Positions 21,201 to 36,300 of a stretch of DNA of 64,000 nt are shown here, piece after piece. The position numbers were made by a program, and so were the translations under genes. Location: NCBI RefSeq assembly GCF_037975245.1, contig NC_092570.1, forward strand, positions 4,124,001-4,188,000, in the 5' to 3' direction. Origin of the DNA: Apostichopus japonicus (Eukaryota > Echinodermata > Holothuroidea > Aspidochirotida > Stichopodidae). How positions within the stretch are numbered: position 1 is the stretch's first letter; the number at the start of each line of letters is the position of its first letter. The notes below the pieces were generated by a model. It saw only the letters and a list, made by a program, of their open reading frames with translations, was not told the DNA's origin and made no database searches.

Positions 21201-24200
21201 ATATGAGACAAAATATGTTTTTGTTTCTTTCTTACTTCCTCCTTTGCCTGTGGCACTGTCGATGTCTCCTCGACACATCCGTGACGCTATCATCTGCATA
21301 TTCTCACTTGGAAGACCGCCTGGTTTTAGACTTGATAACATGCCACTCATGAACGTAGGACCATGAAGATGTGCTGTCGCTAGGGGCGAATTACTGAATG
21401 CTGTTGCTGCTAGTGCATTAGGGTGCGCCAAGAAACCGTGACGTAACGGAACGGCTTGGAACGCGCTTCTGGACATCATTGTTTCCCGTGCCCTCTTTGA
21501 TAACTGTCGGGCTGAATGGGCGGCCCATGGCTGAAATAGCTTAAAACCACCGACATCTTTGCTGGATGACGACCGGGATTCCCCAGAGGCCATTGGCTTC
21601 TTCTTTCTGGGCCCTCGTTCTTCTTGAACGGCTGTTAAAGTGAAAAATTAGATTTTGGAAGTCAAGTAGAAAGCAAACTAAAGAAGAAAAAGAACAACAT
21701 GTCATTGTAGAGTATATTAGCAAAGTGACAACGGGTACTTTGTCAAGACAAATATCCATACTTCCTTCTTTAATCAGTCCACAAACCATTCATATCAGAA
21801 ACATCCATATTTATACAGCCTACTTTACATATAAGAATCTGGGCGGAAGTGCGTAAGAAAAAATGAAAGTATAAAATAATTTATATGGTTTATATGTAAC
21901 CTATACACACTATTTACTTTAATTGTCCGTTACAAGATGAAGTATGACTGTCTAAATTTTAAGACAGGTAAACAGTCATTTACTTTTATTTTTATTTTTA
22001 TTGATCTCTCTCGTATAGTCTTATATTTGTTCTCTTGACACATCAACATATTCTTAAACATTAAAAGTGATACCACAATACAAATTAACTTTTCCTTCCT
22101 AAATAGACTGTATAACGCTTCCCTTACTCTCTTAAGTTCACCATGTTTATGTTTATGATTAATAAGTATATATTTGTTGCTATATATTTTAAATAGAAGT
22201 TGAGTTTATACTTAAATACTTCATAATCTTGTAGGACTTTTTAAACATTTTAATTCAGCAACACAAAAATCAATCCAATACGGTAAAAATTTGCCTCCAT
22301 TATTTTTTTTTTCGGCGAATAATTCCCAAGGTTACATTTAATTAACTTCTACACATCACGCCTGATCTTAGACTCGCTGTATGTAATTTATATATTTTGA
22401 GACGTTTAATTTTTTTTTCGTGTACCGATTTATTAAATTAATCAGGCTTGACAAATAATGTAATATCCAGGGTAGTGACAGTTTGCCTTTAGTAAAACCA
22501 CAAAAAAAAAAAACGTTTCCATATAATACCTTTAATCTTCGCGTTCAATGTTAGTTAATAATTGAAATTACTTTCAACAAAAAGATGAACGGAATTTACT
22601 CAGCTGCACCCTACTTTTCTATGGCTCGTGAAGCAATAATTGTGACAGAATCTTTAAACCATGTAATTTTGTTACTTGCATACGTGTCCTATAATCTGCC
22701 CTGAGGCATCTTGCAATTAAGTCATTTTCATCATCATCATCGAAAAAGGGGAAAAAATGCTTCAGTCGTTCATCTCCGGTTCTTAGTATTTCATCAATTT
22801 GTTCCCATTTTATAAGCAGCTTGTGTTTAATTTCTTGTTTATTATCATAAAGAACGAAATTTACAATACTATATACGATAATAAAACAGCAAAGTGTAAA
22901 GAAGCATACAGTATACATGCCTTAGGTTACGGTATGTAATATTGCCCACGGCATGTTAGCCCTATATATGCATGAAGATTACACATGCATAGTAAGATTT
23001 AATGTCCTTCCGCTTTAAAAAAAATAGCTCTTTTTGTTTTACAAGAAACTGATGAATCTTCTTTTGGTGATGATTTAGTAGGGCTGGGAGGGGAGGGGGG
23101 GAGGGGAGGGGAGGGAAGGATAGGATAGGATAACATATGCAAGAAAAAGTTTATGTTAGTTTTCTGGAATAAGGACGCTTTGTAATCGCATTTGATAGTT
23201 ATGTACACGCATACTTCTCTGACGTAAATGAGTGTAATATTGTAGTCAGTAAACTTAATGAGATTGAAGAAGGGAAGCGTTTTCCAAGTTTTGGACGAAT
23301 TGGAAAAGGTCCTCTACTATTTCAAAACGTAAGTGCAGCGAATTGCGTAACAAGTGCCTAATAACCCAACAAGTGAAGTAAATTGTCAAAATATCGATAT
23401 TCCTGCAAGTGAAATGTACGTCCATTGGACATTTACTTTGAGGCCTGTATAATAAAAGTATAATAAAAGAATCGCCAATTTAATAGAAAAATGTGGAATC
23501 TCATATAGATTCGCTGGAAGGGGCGTTAATTGGTCATCCGTTTAGCTTATCCTTGTATACTTTAAATTACTAAATTAATATGCTTACAACTGACCACTGT
23601 CAATAAAATTTATATGTAGTTTAAAATAGGAAATTCTCCATTAAAAATAAGCAAAATAGCCAGATAAACATTGATATTTTCCTTGAAAATACCACGAAAT
23701 TGTTAATATTAATACAAAAACTAAAAAACAAAACAAACAAGAAATCTGAGAGCACAAACAGCCGACATGACTCAAAGTTTGATTTCTTCTGAAAATCGAT
23801 ACTAAAGCAAAAACGCAACAGTTAGAAATTTAAATGGTAAGCCCAGCACCTGTTTCTCAATAAGACGAATATTACATGAAGATTAAAATGAAAAAAATAT
23901 ATATAACTGATGGAAAAAGCGAATTAGTATGAAAAAATCGCAAGGGAATCGAAATTAAAATCATAATTGTATTGATTTTTAGAAACTCTTATAGATTTCG
24001 ACCACGAATTTTGTCTCAATCTTGAAATGTCTGAAGAAGTTACTAATCGATCTTGGTAAGAAAGAACGCGTTTGATGTGTCTGAATGACTAATCCTTTTA
24101 CTCGCAAATTTCTGTCAAACGTCGTTTTTATATTCGTTTTCATTTTTCTTCATAATGTTTAAAACAATTGATTGCATTACCAATTTAACTTCCCTCGCAT

Positions 24201-24274
24201 TTAGACATGCTTTGACAGAAGCTTTTGTTTTGTATGTATGTGTTGCATTAACGTGTGTATATACATACATATAT

Positions 24275-24350
<76 letters not shown>

Positions 24351-27300
24351 TAATATATATATATACATATATAAATTTATTTATTTCTTAAGGAAGATTT
24401 TGCTAAAAGACAACCAGATATTTTTGAAGTCATTATGCATCACCATTTCACACTTTTAACGATTACAACTTTAATAATCAACTTCCTTTAATAAATTTTA
24501 TCTTTTTATAAAGTAGAAAAGATAAATGGTTTTCAAGGTTTTACTGAAGCCCGAGACTCTCGAACCGTTTTACTCCAATTTGTCCCGGAAACACCCAACC
24601 GGTTCGTTTAAACACGTGCCGGCTTTCTGATATCATTTAACAAGTTAACATTGGCCAAAAAAAAAAAGCGGCCGATACAGAACAGCGAGGCAGACACTGG
24701 TGGTTTGTACAGCTTACACCAGACGCGCGTTGCCAATTAAGTCATGGCGCTTGACGAATCATTAAGGAGAAAAAAAAACCTTAGAAACAAAACAGTAAAA
24801 GGGAGAAGAAAAGAACAGGAAAGAAGAAGCAATATTTGATTTGTCAAAGGAAGGAAAGGTGCGAAAGGAATTATGAAACAAGAATTTAAGGGAAATCTAA
24901 ATTTTGCCGACAGGGGTAGCAATTATGGAACATAGAGAGGAGAGGGAAAAAAAACTTTTAAGGAATGGCGCGGGTAAAGAGATTTCGATGAGTGTTAGCG
25001 CGGGAAAAAAATCGATATGATAATTTTAATGAGTTTACCGGCACGATACGACTAGGACTAAGTATGCCTGGTAGTATAATTCATCGATTTTGTATGTTGT
25101 TCGTAGTGAAGTAAATATTTTGCTAAATATAGGAAAAGGGGGAAAAATACGATCAAACTATGCAACGATTTTAAAGAAATCGCTACCGATACAAAACAAA
25201 ACATCTTTGATTGCATAAAAATGAACTGTCTGTCACATAAACAATTTAAGTCATTTTCCTGCCTATGCTTTGACAGTTATTATTTCAGTTATCAATCTTT
25301 AGTGATCTATGCACATGAATGTTTTCTTCTCAAATTTTTGTTACGCCCTGGAGCTTGCAAATGCACATTATATAAATTGTTTTGAACATGAAACCATCTG
25401 TTTTTCATTTAAAAAAATTATTAATGTTTTAAGATAAGAAAAGAGCGAAAGAAGACAAGTAAAAGAGTTGTCGGAATTTAGTTTGGTCTGTTTGATTAAA
25501 AAAGAATTGAAAAGTATTTTTAATTTTATATATTTACTTTTTATTTTATGGAAACCATTTTTTCTTCAGGAAATACTTTCCTGTCTTGTGCAATTCAGTA
25601 CAAAATTATGAAATTTTAAATTAAGGCTTTAATCCAGTATTATATTACCATGCATTTCTTTAGATTAGAGATACATTTTAAGTAATAATTTTATTCGAAA
25701 TTATGTTTTAAGGAGCAAATTTAATAAAACTTAAAACCGACCGCAAATTTTGTTTTTCAGAATTATACATATTCGGTAAGCTAAATTCATTTGTTTTCGT
25801 AGTTTCATTCAAGTTTAAGATTTTAAGATTTCTTCCACGACATGTGTGTTACTAATACAGGAGGAACATTCTTTATCTCGATGCTAAATATTTATATTAT
25901 CAAGTTTATAAGTCCTAAATATTAAGTAATCCAAGAACATTGATATATTTTCTGTCATTTCTTATTATTCACATGTTCTAAAATGCAATTACGATCTTAC
26001 ATCAACAATAACAACAAATTACCCAAATTTAAATAAAACGTACAATAAATAGACAAATCATATAAACTTACAAATCAATTCATCAAATATGAGAAATCAT
26101 ATTTTGACGTCATATTTAATTTAGTGCACCCGTGCAGACCGGCAAAAACCTGAAAGTTTTCATTTTGGCTTTGTTTTTGTGAAGAAACAAATTCTACTTT
26201 TAATTACAACACATTTCAATTCATTTTTCCCCCTTTACAATTAAGGAACCAACTTAAAGGCTATTTTTTTTTAAATTATTTGTCAAATATTGTTTGAGAT
26301 ATACAATCATTTCATTATTAGGGCTAACTTTTGATGTTGTAAGAAAACTATCGTGTGACTCACTTTTACCCCCAATAACGGCGAAACTGCCCGAAACTGC
26401 CCGATGACTGTGGATTAGCCATACTGTCTCTACTAATAATTATATGGAGAGACCGACTTTGCTTCCTCCAGCCAAACACCTGAGCCAGCGGATTTAGATC
26501 GAATTTTCCATCCGAAGGGATGGTAACCCTCAGGAATTATGATTTAACCAACGCTTTAAATTGTTATCAACTTGTAAGTTGATACCATTTTGCCCTAGGG
26601 GGTGTGATAGAAATGTAACCGTTTTATTTTATTTTTAGGGAAAACGGGAGGACTGCAGAGCGGCGAGTGACTCAAATGAAAAGTGAATGTTTTCACTGAT
26701 AATTTAGAATAATTTCAAAGATGGAGAAAGTGTTGCCATTTTGGGAAGCTTATTTTTTCCGAATGCATTGAAGTGAATAACAAAATGACATAACTGGAGA
26801 GAGAAAAAAATGGGTTTATTCGGAGAAATGGTAGGATGGCGTACATTTATACAAAGTTCATGATATCGAGATAATTTCTATTGTTATACTTACATATACA
26901 TATACGTGTACATACTGTTATACATATCATGTAACGTTTTATAAGATTATAATTGTTATGATATGTAATTATAGTGAAAAGTAAAGGTACAGTTGCAGTA
27001 GTTAAATTGTATTAACTGAATATGTCAACACAATTGCAAGGTATGTAACCATCCTTTGTCTGTAAAAGTGTTTGACATGCATTGTTTCTCTCTTACACCA
27101 CAGTGTAACACCACACGGCCTTTTGGCTAAGATCATGTGAAGTATCTGTTCCCTTTCGAGGCGACTTTTCCTTAAAAAAAAAAGTACCACACGGTACCTT
27201 ATCATACGCTGGTGGAGGTCTTATAATGTGTGGTTAAGTAATAGTTACGGATAACTTTAGCACGACACAGGAAGGTCTTCAGAATTATCGCGGTGAGGTG

Positions 27301-30300
27301 GAGGGGTGGGATGGGGGGCGGGTCATTTATAGGTAAAGTTACCACCTTATGGTTTTCTTATCTATAATGTATGGTAATCTACTTTTACTTGTATGTGGAA
27401 TGATGTGTGTTAAGAGGATGGGGCGTTTGATTCAGATATATTGGGTGGCCTCGTCCCCTGACGTAAATCGGAATCACGGAGTAAAAGGCTAATTTTCCGC
27501 TTTCCTGACGCTTTGATAGAGTATAGCGTTGTTCCATATATTTATTCCATTTATTCCTTAAGCGGCTGTCCATGAAACAACAGAACAGCCTGTTGTATTA
27601 TTTGAGTAATTCGGACTACCAATGTATGTTTTTGTGCGGGTCCTTGACATGGAACGCATGGAATCATCGTAACAGTCTGTGTTATTCAAATGCAAATTAA
27701 TTACAATGTTTAAATGTATTTTAAATATCTCGTTACATCCTCACGAAAGAAAAGAACGTATACAGTTTGTGCTATACAAATGCATATTCAATGTATATTT
27801 AAATATCTCGTTGCAGCCTCATGAATAAAGAAAACCTTATATACGCGTTATTCAAATAATTCTGGATAAAAGCAGTGTATCTTATAAAGATTGTGTTTCT
27901 ATTGAAAGCGGTATCCAGATCATGAGATCAGGCCTCAGATCTGAAAGCAATCCGCTAATTTAAATCGACTCTATCTGGAACAAAATAGATTTGGTCAAAG
28001 AAGAATCAATATTCCCGATCTATAAGTGGAACAATCCACCCTTCTCAACTTTCCTGCTTTTTGCTTTTTCTTTGAGGATAGAATTTCAGTTTCTGTACAA
28101 TTAAATATCGAGAGGTATATGACTGGTTTTGCTCGAAACTTCTCTCGTACTTTCCATGGATATTGAAAAGAAAGTTAATTCCCGACTCTTTGCTCTTACG
28201 CGATAACCCCCTTTTTATTTAGTGATGACGTCATTCGTTTTTTTTCTTCTTCTTCTTCTTCTTCTTCTTCTTTTTCGATTAATAGAGACATAGGCTTTCT
28301 TTTGCAACTCAGAAAACGAGCCAAAATAATTAAAGATGGATTTGTTTGCTATTTCGCCAAAACAAAGTAATTTGAGAAGGATAGATGGGAGGGATTTGTT
28401 GCCCGCGCCTGAACTCAAAACTAGTAATTTTGAAAAAAAGAAGTAATTTGCTCGAAATCCCAGTACCGAAATTTTTCGCAGTACGGGTTGAATAATATTT
28501 GTCATGGGATATTATCCATCCTTTAAAATTAGGGGACTTATGCATGTGTATTGCTTTATTGCAAAATTTAAACTTAAAAAAACACGGTCAAATTTTAATG
28601 TTTAACTTATACAACACTATAAATTTCATTTGGGGGTTTTCTTCTATTTTCCTATTTAAAGAGTTACCGACATCTGTAGGAAAATACATAAATACAATGA
28701 TTAATGTAACTTTCGATGCGAAATCATATTTAATACCGCGGTTAAAGAAATAACTCAGGTTGGAAACATGTTAGACGTATATAAAGAAATATTGAATTAT
28801 AATAAAACTGTTCGATTTTTGCTTTGCAATACGTTTCATGTATAGCTTGCGGCAAATCATTGAAAAAAAATCTGATTTATTATACAGATAAATTCTCTTT
28901 TGTTTTTGTACTGTTGTAGAGTTTTATCCTTTGATACTTTTTATTTCTGATGCCTTACAATTATTCTCAAGAAAACGTTCATTGATAATTCAGATATAAT
29001 AAACTTATGCTACTCTTAGATGAAATCACTTTTCTCGTAAGGAAAAAAAAAACAGATGTCAGGAGAATATTAATCCGATTTATAAACATAATATTCTTGG
29101 TCAAACGAAATTCTGGGAATATTGCAACCTCGCAACAGGTTTCATCAATATTTTCATGCCAAAAAAATTGCACGATTTAGTCTGAGATTATTACTAACAA
29201 AAAATAATAATAAAGAGCAAGAAAAATGGAAATCGTTATCTCTCTGACAATGAGAAACAAAATAGCCTAAGCGATAAATCTTTGTATGAAATCTCGCACA
29301 TGCTATTTTTTGCTGGAGGATGTTGTAAACAATCTTAGACATACATGAATGAGGTTAAACATAACCATAATGCTACCTTATAAAGAGCTCAGCGAATCGT
29401 GTAAACGTATTGCACGAAAAAGTGAGACATGGGGGAATGATAGAGAGAGAGAGAGAGAGATATGTGATAGCGATTTTTTTTTACTGTAGACGGAACCGTT
29501 AAACCTGGCTTTGGGGTACTCCGCAATATGGGGGGAGCTTAAGCACCTGATGATCAAAGGGATATTAAATTTCCTTAATAAACTTGCTATCTGCGGCCAA
29601 CATCACCGTAAGGAAGGGTTTAGTAAGTGAGCAATTGGAGAATACAGGCGAAATGGATCTTGTATACAGAATTGGGCGGCAACGCAACGTAACGCCCCCT
29701 TAAGCTGTGTACACCACTGGCACGTGCAACGGGCGTGTTCAATTCATTGTCTGCCCCTAATGCCCGCTTATAGCGCAATCCCGTTGTATAGCGAAAAATG
29801 TATCAAAATTTGTGACTAAACGATTTTTAATTGTTCGGAAATGCTTGCGACTAATTAGAAGTAGGACTCAGAGCTAAGGTCGGAGTTGTCATGGAAACCG
29901 CTTAATTAGTGTTTGATGGATTAAATTCGGCTTTTTTTTTATTGATTGTGAAATGTTAAGCCTATTATGAGATATTTTCAATTTGATTGAAATTGGGAAG
30001 GTGTTTAAGTTAGTTATTATACAGAAGATCAGTCACAGTAGTGACAATCGTAAACATTTATTACATTCAAAGAGCAAGCAGCAATGTTTTGCAAAACATA
30101 AACGATTAGAACAAGGGAAATATTTGTGATATCCATAGCTGAGTACTGGTCTATCTGGGACTATTATGTTCAATATCTATATCGTCTTTAAGAATAGTTC
30201 AAAGTTAATTTATGTTTCATAGGTCTTTGCTTCAATTTGCTAGTTCTTGAGCTTTCTCGACGTGTCAACAGGGATTGAATATGTTAATTTGTAGATTATA

Positions 30301-33300
30301 TAAACATTTGATTATCTACAACTTTAACGCTATATGAATAATTAATGAGATGGGAAAATTTTCAGCGTTATTTTGGTTTTGTTGAGATCTCTGACGTCAT
30401 AATTAGATAGGCGTGTCTAAGCTACGTCTTTAAGAATAATCACCCCCCCCCCCTCCACACACACATATAAAATGAGCGTTTAGTATGTAATCACCTGTTA
30501 TCAATATTTCTTTCTTTGAATGAAAGACAATTCGTCGATATCGATTCTTACAATCTCGTTACTTTTGATCATTTATTCCAACCCGGTTCGACTTTGAAGT
30601 AGCGCATGGTTGCGTTTACCACGTATAACGTTTTTACATCTGAACATATATAATATTCTTAACGTTAGGCTATTTATTAGATTACTGTCATATTCAAAGA
30701 ATGTCTAAATCCATCGACGATTATTATTTTCGTTCCGTTTCAAGTCAAATGTGAGCCTAGAGAGTTGCTATATGCTGCTAGCTAATGTACCACAAGTTAA
30801 ATTATGCAACAGCAAATATGTGAAAAAGTTCATTGAAAGACATGTTATAGTTTTACTTTAAGGGGAATAAAAAAATAAAAAAATGATAAATAATTATGAA
30901 CTCACCACTTTTGTTCATGTTTACTGCAAAACATTTCTTGAGCCTGCAATATGGACACCAGTTGCGCCTCGCTTTATCCACCAGGCAATTTCCTTTGCCA
31001 ATACAAGTGTAACGCATATTGCGTCGAATGCTACGCTTGAAAAAGCAGCTGCATCCATCGCAGCAATAAACGCCGTAATGTTTACCGTAACTTTTATCTC
31101 CGCAGACTTTACATGGTACAGGATTAGGTAATGTACGACCTGCGGAAAGAAATAAACTATTCAATCATACTCTTAAAGAGAAAAAACTTAAATAAAATGT
31201 TAAATGACAAAGTACAACTAAGTGACAAGAGAGTAACTATAACCATGGTAACGTGATAACGTGCTGCGCATGGATACATGTTAGATTCAACTCACAAGAC
31301 ATTCATTAAATTATCAGAGAATGTGACGATGTTGTGTTGCGAGTGTATAAGCGTAACATTCACAGTGTAATACTTTAATTAGTTGAATAGAAAATGTGTT
31401 GATGTTGTGTTGCGAGTGTATAAGAGTAACATTCACCGTGCAATACATTAAATAATTAACTATAAAATGTGACGATGTTGTGTTGTGAGTGTATAAGAGA
31501 AACATTCTCGGTGCAATGCATTACTAAGTTGACTAGAAAATGTGATGATGTTGTGTTGCGAGTGTATAAGTGTAACATTCCCAGTGTAATACATTAATTA
31601 ATTGACTAGAAAATGTGATGATGTTGGGTTGCGAGTGTATAAAGTGTAACATTCACCGTGTAATACATTAGTTAATTGACTAGAAAATGTGATGATGTTG
31701 GGTTGCGTGTTCATGAGTGTAACATTCACCGTGCTATACATTAAATAATTGACTAGAAACTGTGATGATGCTATGTTGCGTGTGTATAAGTGTAACATTC
31801 AACGTACAATATATTAATTAATTGACTAGAAAATGTGATTATGACCGTGCAATGCATTAATAAGTTGACCAGAAAATGTGATGATGTTGTGTTGCGAGTG
31901 TATAAGTGTAACATTCACCGTGCTATACATTAATTAATTGACTAGAAAATTTGATGATGTTGGGTTGCGAGTGTATAAGTGTAGTATTTTCCGTGCAATA
32001 GATTAGTTAATTGACTAGAAAATGTGATGATGTTGTGTTGCGAGTGTATAAAGTGTAACATTCACCGTGTAATACATTAGTTAATTGACTAGAAAATGTG
32101 ACAATGTTGGGTTGCCTGTGTATAAGTGTAACATTCGCCGTGCAATGCATTCATATATTTAAACAAGTCTACATATTACATTTGAATCAAAATTTAACTT
32201 GTATATTTATTGGTTTGTTTGCTTTCAATTGTTAGAGTTATAGGATTAAATCTGCATAGAAATATGTAAATTAAAACTATAAACGAATCCACCCATTTTT
32301 TTTTAACTTAGGTTGCAAAAGAGAAAGGACGAATGATTGATGAGAAAATTGAGTAATAAATATTAAAATATCAATTTTTTTTTCGTTCGGATGACTATAA
32401 TTAAGTACGCAAACTTTCCTCCTTTCCGGCTGGACCCAAGTAACTAAATATAAACAATTGTACGGTACATAGAAACATAATATGAAGAAGTGTCTCTTAG
32501 AACACATATAGACAAAAAAAAACAAGAGGAAAACGAAAGGGAAATGATGTAATTACGTATAGCTGGTGATAAACCTTATCAGTTCATAATGATAACAACT
32601 TTCTCATCGATTCCCAGATGCAAAATAGGCAGAGCCTATATGTACACCTGCTGTATAAGTGTTTTAAGCCTATGGGCGATCTATGTAAGTGTTGAGAGTC
32701 TGGTCCGAAAGGTATAGCGACTTCAAGAGGTTTTAAGCCTATTGGTTTGACACCGACGCAACTAGCATATGAGTGAAGTATGTATTCGTGTGGCGAGAAA
32801 ATATACATTACAAGCAAAGCAATAATATTAATAGTAATAATTATAATGACAATAATTAACAAAAAGAGACATGTGTACCCGTCTAAACTTTTCATAAATA
32901 AAGTCATAGGCTATATACTGAGAAATGCAACGTCTACTTTGAAATTTATGTCACTTTCAAACAGAATGGCAGAACGGCGGATTCACAAAGTAATCTTATT
33001 TGCGTACTAAAGAGAGCCATTTGTCTTCTAGTTTAACTTTTTCCCATATTATATTTACCAGTTATACTTGATATAGTTTTCAACACAGTGTTTACAAGAT
33101 GTTAGTGAACTAAAACAATACAATTTCAAGTTATGTTTCGTTAATTCGATGTCTTCATTTAACAGATCAGATAACTTTGTATTCAACTATATGCAGTCTC
33201 AACATATTATACGACAAATGAAATAAACCCAGAAGTCAATATCCCATAATCATGCAATCATCATAGATCTACAGATTATTTTTGATCTATCATTACATAT

Positions 33301-36300
33301 ATTTATTTTTTATGATACCAGAGCTAATTCAAAGCCAAATTTCAACCAAAAACCCTTGCTTACAAATTTTGTAAATATAAAAGAAATTTGTAAATATAAA
33401 ATATGGACATTTTCTCACCTGTCCATTGTTGAATATGTATTCACATCCCAAACAATTAAACTGATCATAATAGGTAATTAAAATAAAGACTTTCTCCTGG
33501 CTTGAGGTGATTAAGTATTTTTATAATTTGTTATAGCATATTGATACAGTTTTATATTTGTCCTGCATCATAGTAATTCGAGTTATCAAACATCAAGCAT
33601 TTTCTTTCTCTGATATCTTAAAAATATGTATTTCACTTCTCCATCAATTAATGTTTTATGAAATTTCATTATAGCAGTATAATCATTACCGATTCTAGGC
33701 TATAGTTTAGGTTATAATAGAGACACTTCTTCTATCATATCGATGACGATTTGATATTCGTCCTGAGATAGCAGCAAAGTTTCTCGAGATATCAAATAAT
33801 AATTTTGTTTCTCTGATATCAGAAATAGTTATGTTCCAACTGAATTTCAAACGAACAGTTAAGATTCAATGATATTTAGAGCGAAAGTTAATTACATACG
33901 GAAAATTTGGAAACCAGTGTATAGCAGTTGTGTTTGATACAAACTAATGACATTGTGAACTATAACCCATATTCTATTGTCTTTATGAGTAATTAAGATT
34001 AGATTTCGTAAATATTATTAAATGTCTTGTTAGTTTTCTGCGTGGTCTTTTATTGAATCAACTCATTACACAGTATCGATATACGATCAACAAAGCCGTC
34101 CTGGGACTTTTCTTGTAATCTACCCCTAATCTTGTAATAGAATTATAAAATCTTTACAAAGTTTCGATGAAAGTAGAGTTATTCTTATCTCAGTCGAAGT
34201 ATTACTTATGGAACGAAGTTATAAGAGTGTTGTACATACAATTTTATAGCCGAAAAGCGAAATATTGTTTAAATAAGATGTTTTGTATAGTGATTATACA
34301 AAATAAAATTGCTAAAACTTAAAAACCTTTTTACTTTAAACTTTTCCATCTTTATTTAAGGAATAAATTCAGTTCCAGAAAGCATTGCAGACATATGAGA
34401 TTAATGAATTGGAAAGAAAAGTTTTTCAAAGATTGAGTTAAAAAATATTTTTCGTAATGGATTAATGAAACGTCTAATTTTCAAAAGGTTTCTTTCTATG
34501 TTGGTTTGCTACAGCCTACACACAAGTTAACGTGCATCTGGTTAAAATATGTGCAATTAGTTTGTAATCTTCAAAGCAAAGTGTGTGACAGATGGAGTAC
34601 TTACAACAACAAAAGAACTGAGCCCTTAAACCCGTCCTCCTTTTATTTATTTTGCATCTCTCTCTTTTTCTTTTAAATCTTATTTCTGGATTGCTATTAG
34701 GTTAGTCTTCCGCGTTTTTATTTAAAACACACCCACCGCTATGACATCCTTTATAATAATTAAATATATATCCCTGGTAACATTTTAATTATTCAGATTT
34801 ATGCTCATTAGTAGAAGGACGTTCAGTGTTGTGGGGTTACTAAACTCTTGTTTAGATAGACGTTTGGAAGGATTTTGTCCCCCTTTTGATTTATAATTCA
34901 GTATCTGTTCTCTATTTTCTTTAGATGAGCCCCTATGTACAAACAACCTAGATCGCTGCGGGCCTTTTCCGTGTCAGATAGATAGCGTTAATTCAGCAAA
35001 CTGTGGCTGCAACTGTTGGTCTATAGGTGGATCTTAAAACTAATCCATGCCTCATTAAACCTCGGTAAACTGTTTACATTAGTATACTTGTATTCGCTTT
35101 ATTGCGGTTTGCGACAAGTATGCAGTCCTCAAGCCTCAACGCCTAATTAAAGTCAAATTAAAAGAACTTGATTATTGTCGATTTATTTTCCAAACTTATG
35201 AGGTCTCGAATGTTCTCTCCACCCCCGCCCCCCCCCCCCCAATTTCTTTATCATTGAGCTGACACGTGCTATTATTTATATACATATATATGCATATTTC
35301 ATATCACATATTTTGGTTTGAATAGGTTATTATGTTAGTCTGCGTTATAAATATGCATGAGAATCATTATTATCAATCTTGAATATTCATTAATGTTCGA
35401 AAAAATGTAAAAATGTTCAAGAAAGACGGAGTTAGAAGTCAAAACCATCTAAAGGGTAAAAACATGAAACTATGATTCGGGTCCTAGCGTGGTATGTTGT
35501 ACCTCTTTATGAGGCAGGATATGGTCTCTGTTTACAAACAAAACATTTTCACATTCGCATTTCTGTGTCTTTTTATCACAATTGTTTTACCAAATATTGT
35601 ACACAAAATCCTATTTCTGCCTTACTAAATACCGTAGTTTGACATTTTATTAATTAATTTTCAATGTGCAATTAAAAACTGAGTTTGTTTTACATAATTG
35701 CGATTTCAGCGAAGTTGATAGAGATACGTAGAAAAGGGTACGACATTATTTTGGTCAACTTTTTATCCCTGAAGAAAGAGATATTATTCAATAATTGAAA
35801 TACTTTTCCAGTTTTAAGATGATTTCTTTTTTATCTCTTTACTTCAACATGACTAAATTTGATTTTTGTTTTGTTTTTGAAGGAAGGTTATTAACATACA
35901 GATATAATAACAATGATAGATACTCAAATTGTATACATCTACAGCTTCATCTGTTACGTAAGTATATGTTAGGGCTAAGTGTTCATATTCGTTTTGAACA
36001 GTTACAAACACCCCTTTCGGGATAAATTAACTTTTTGTTTTGACATTACTGAAAAGAAATGTTGATATATAATTTGTCTTGAAGTTTATTTGCATGAGAA
36101 TAGAACAACTCCATTTTGCAAATTGCACATATACACCAAAAAGAAAATTGCAGATTTTATACAAATAATATATCTATATGCTCCACTATTACGAACATGT
36201 ACGTAGGCCTATATCAGGATATACTTAACCTCACGTTAGGTTCGAACCGCTTTAAGCTATCGAGGTAGACAACATTTCTTGCTGCAAAGAACTGTTACCA

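Larger units (their letters stand above)
21632..30905 (-). other. Receptor intron 2 (9.3 kb), no other gene seen
   Basis: AT-rich. Holds microsatellites ((CA)n(TA)n at 24256-24376, TTC run 28244-28272, (GA)n about 29442-29462), a G-rich GGGGAGGGGAGGGAAGGATA patch near 23085-23130, and one unrecognised open frame at 22619-22918. About 24550-24740 and 26385-26560 are slightly richer in CpG, without other signals. Confidence 0.6.

Noticed and set aside
30883-31131. 82-codon plus-strand frame over the DBD exon
   Set aside because: Antisense shadow of the conserved zinc-finger exon.
36236-36260. GGTTCGAACC resembling a tRNA B-box
   Set aside because: No A-box at the right distance and no cloverleaf pairing on either strand.
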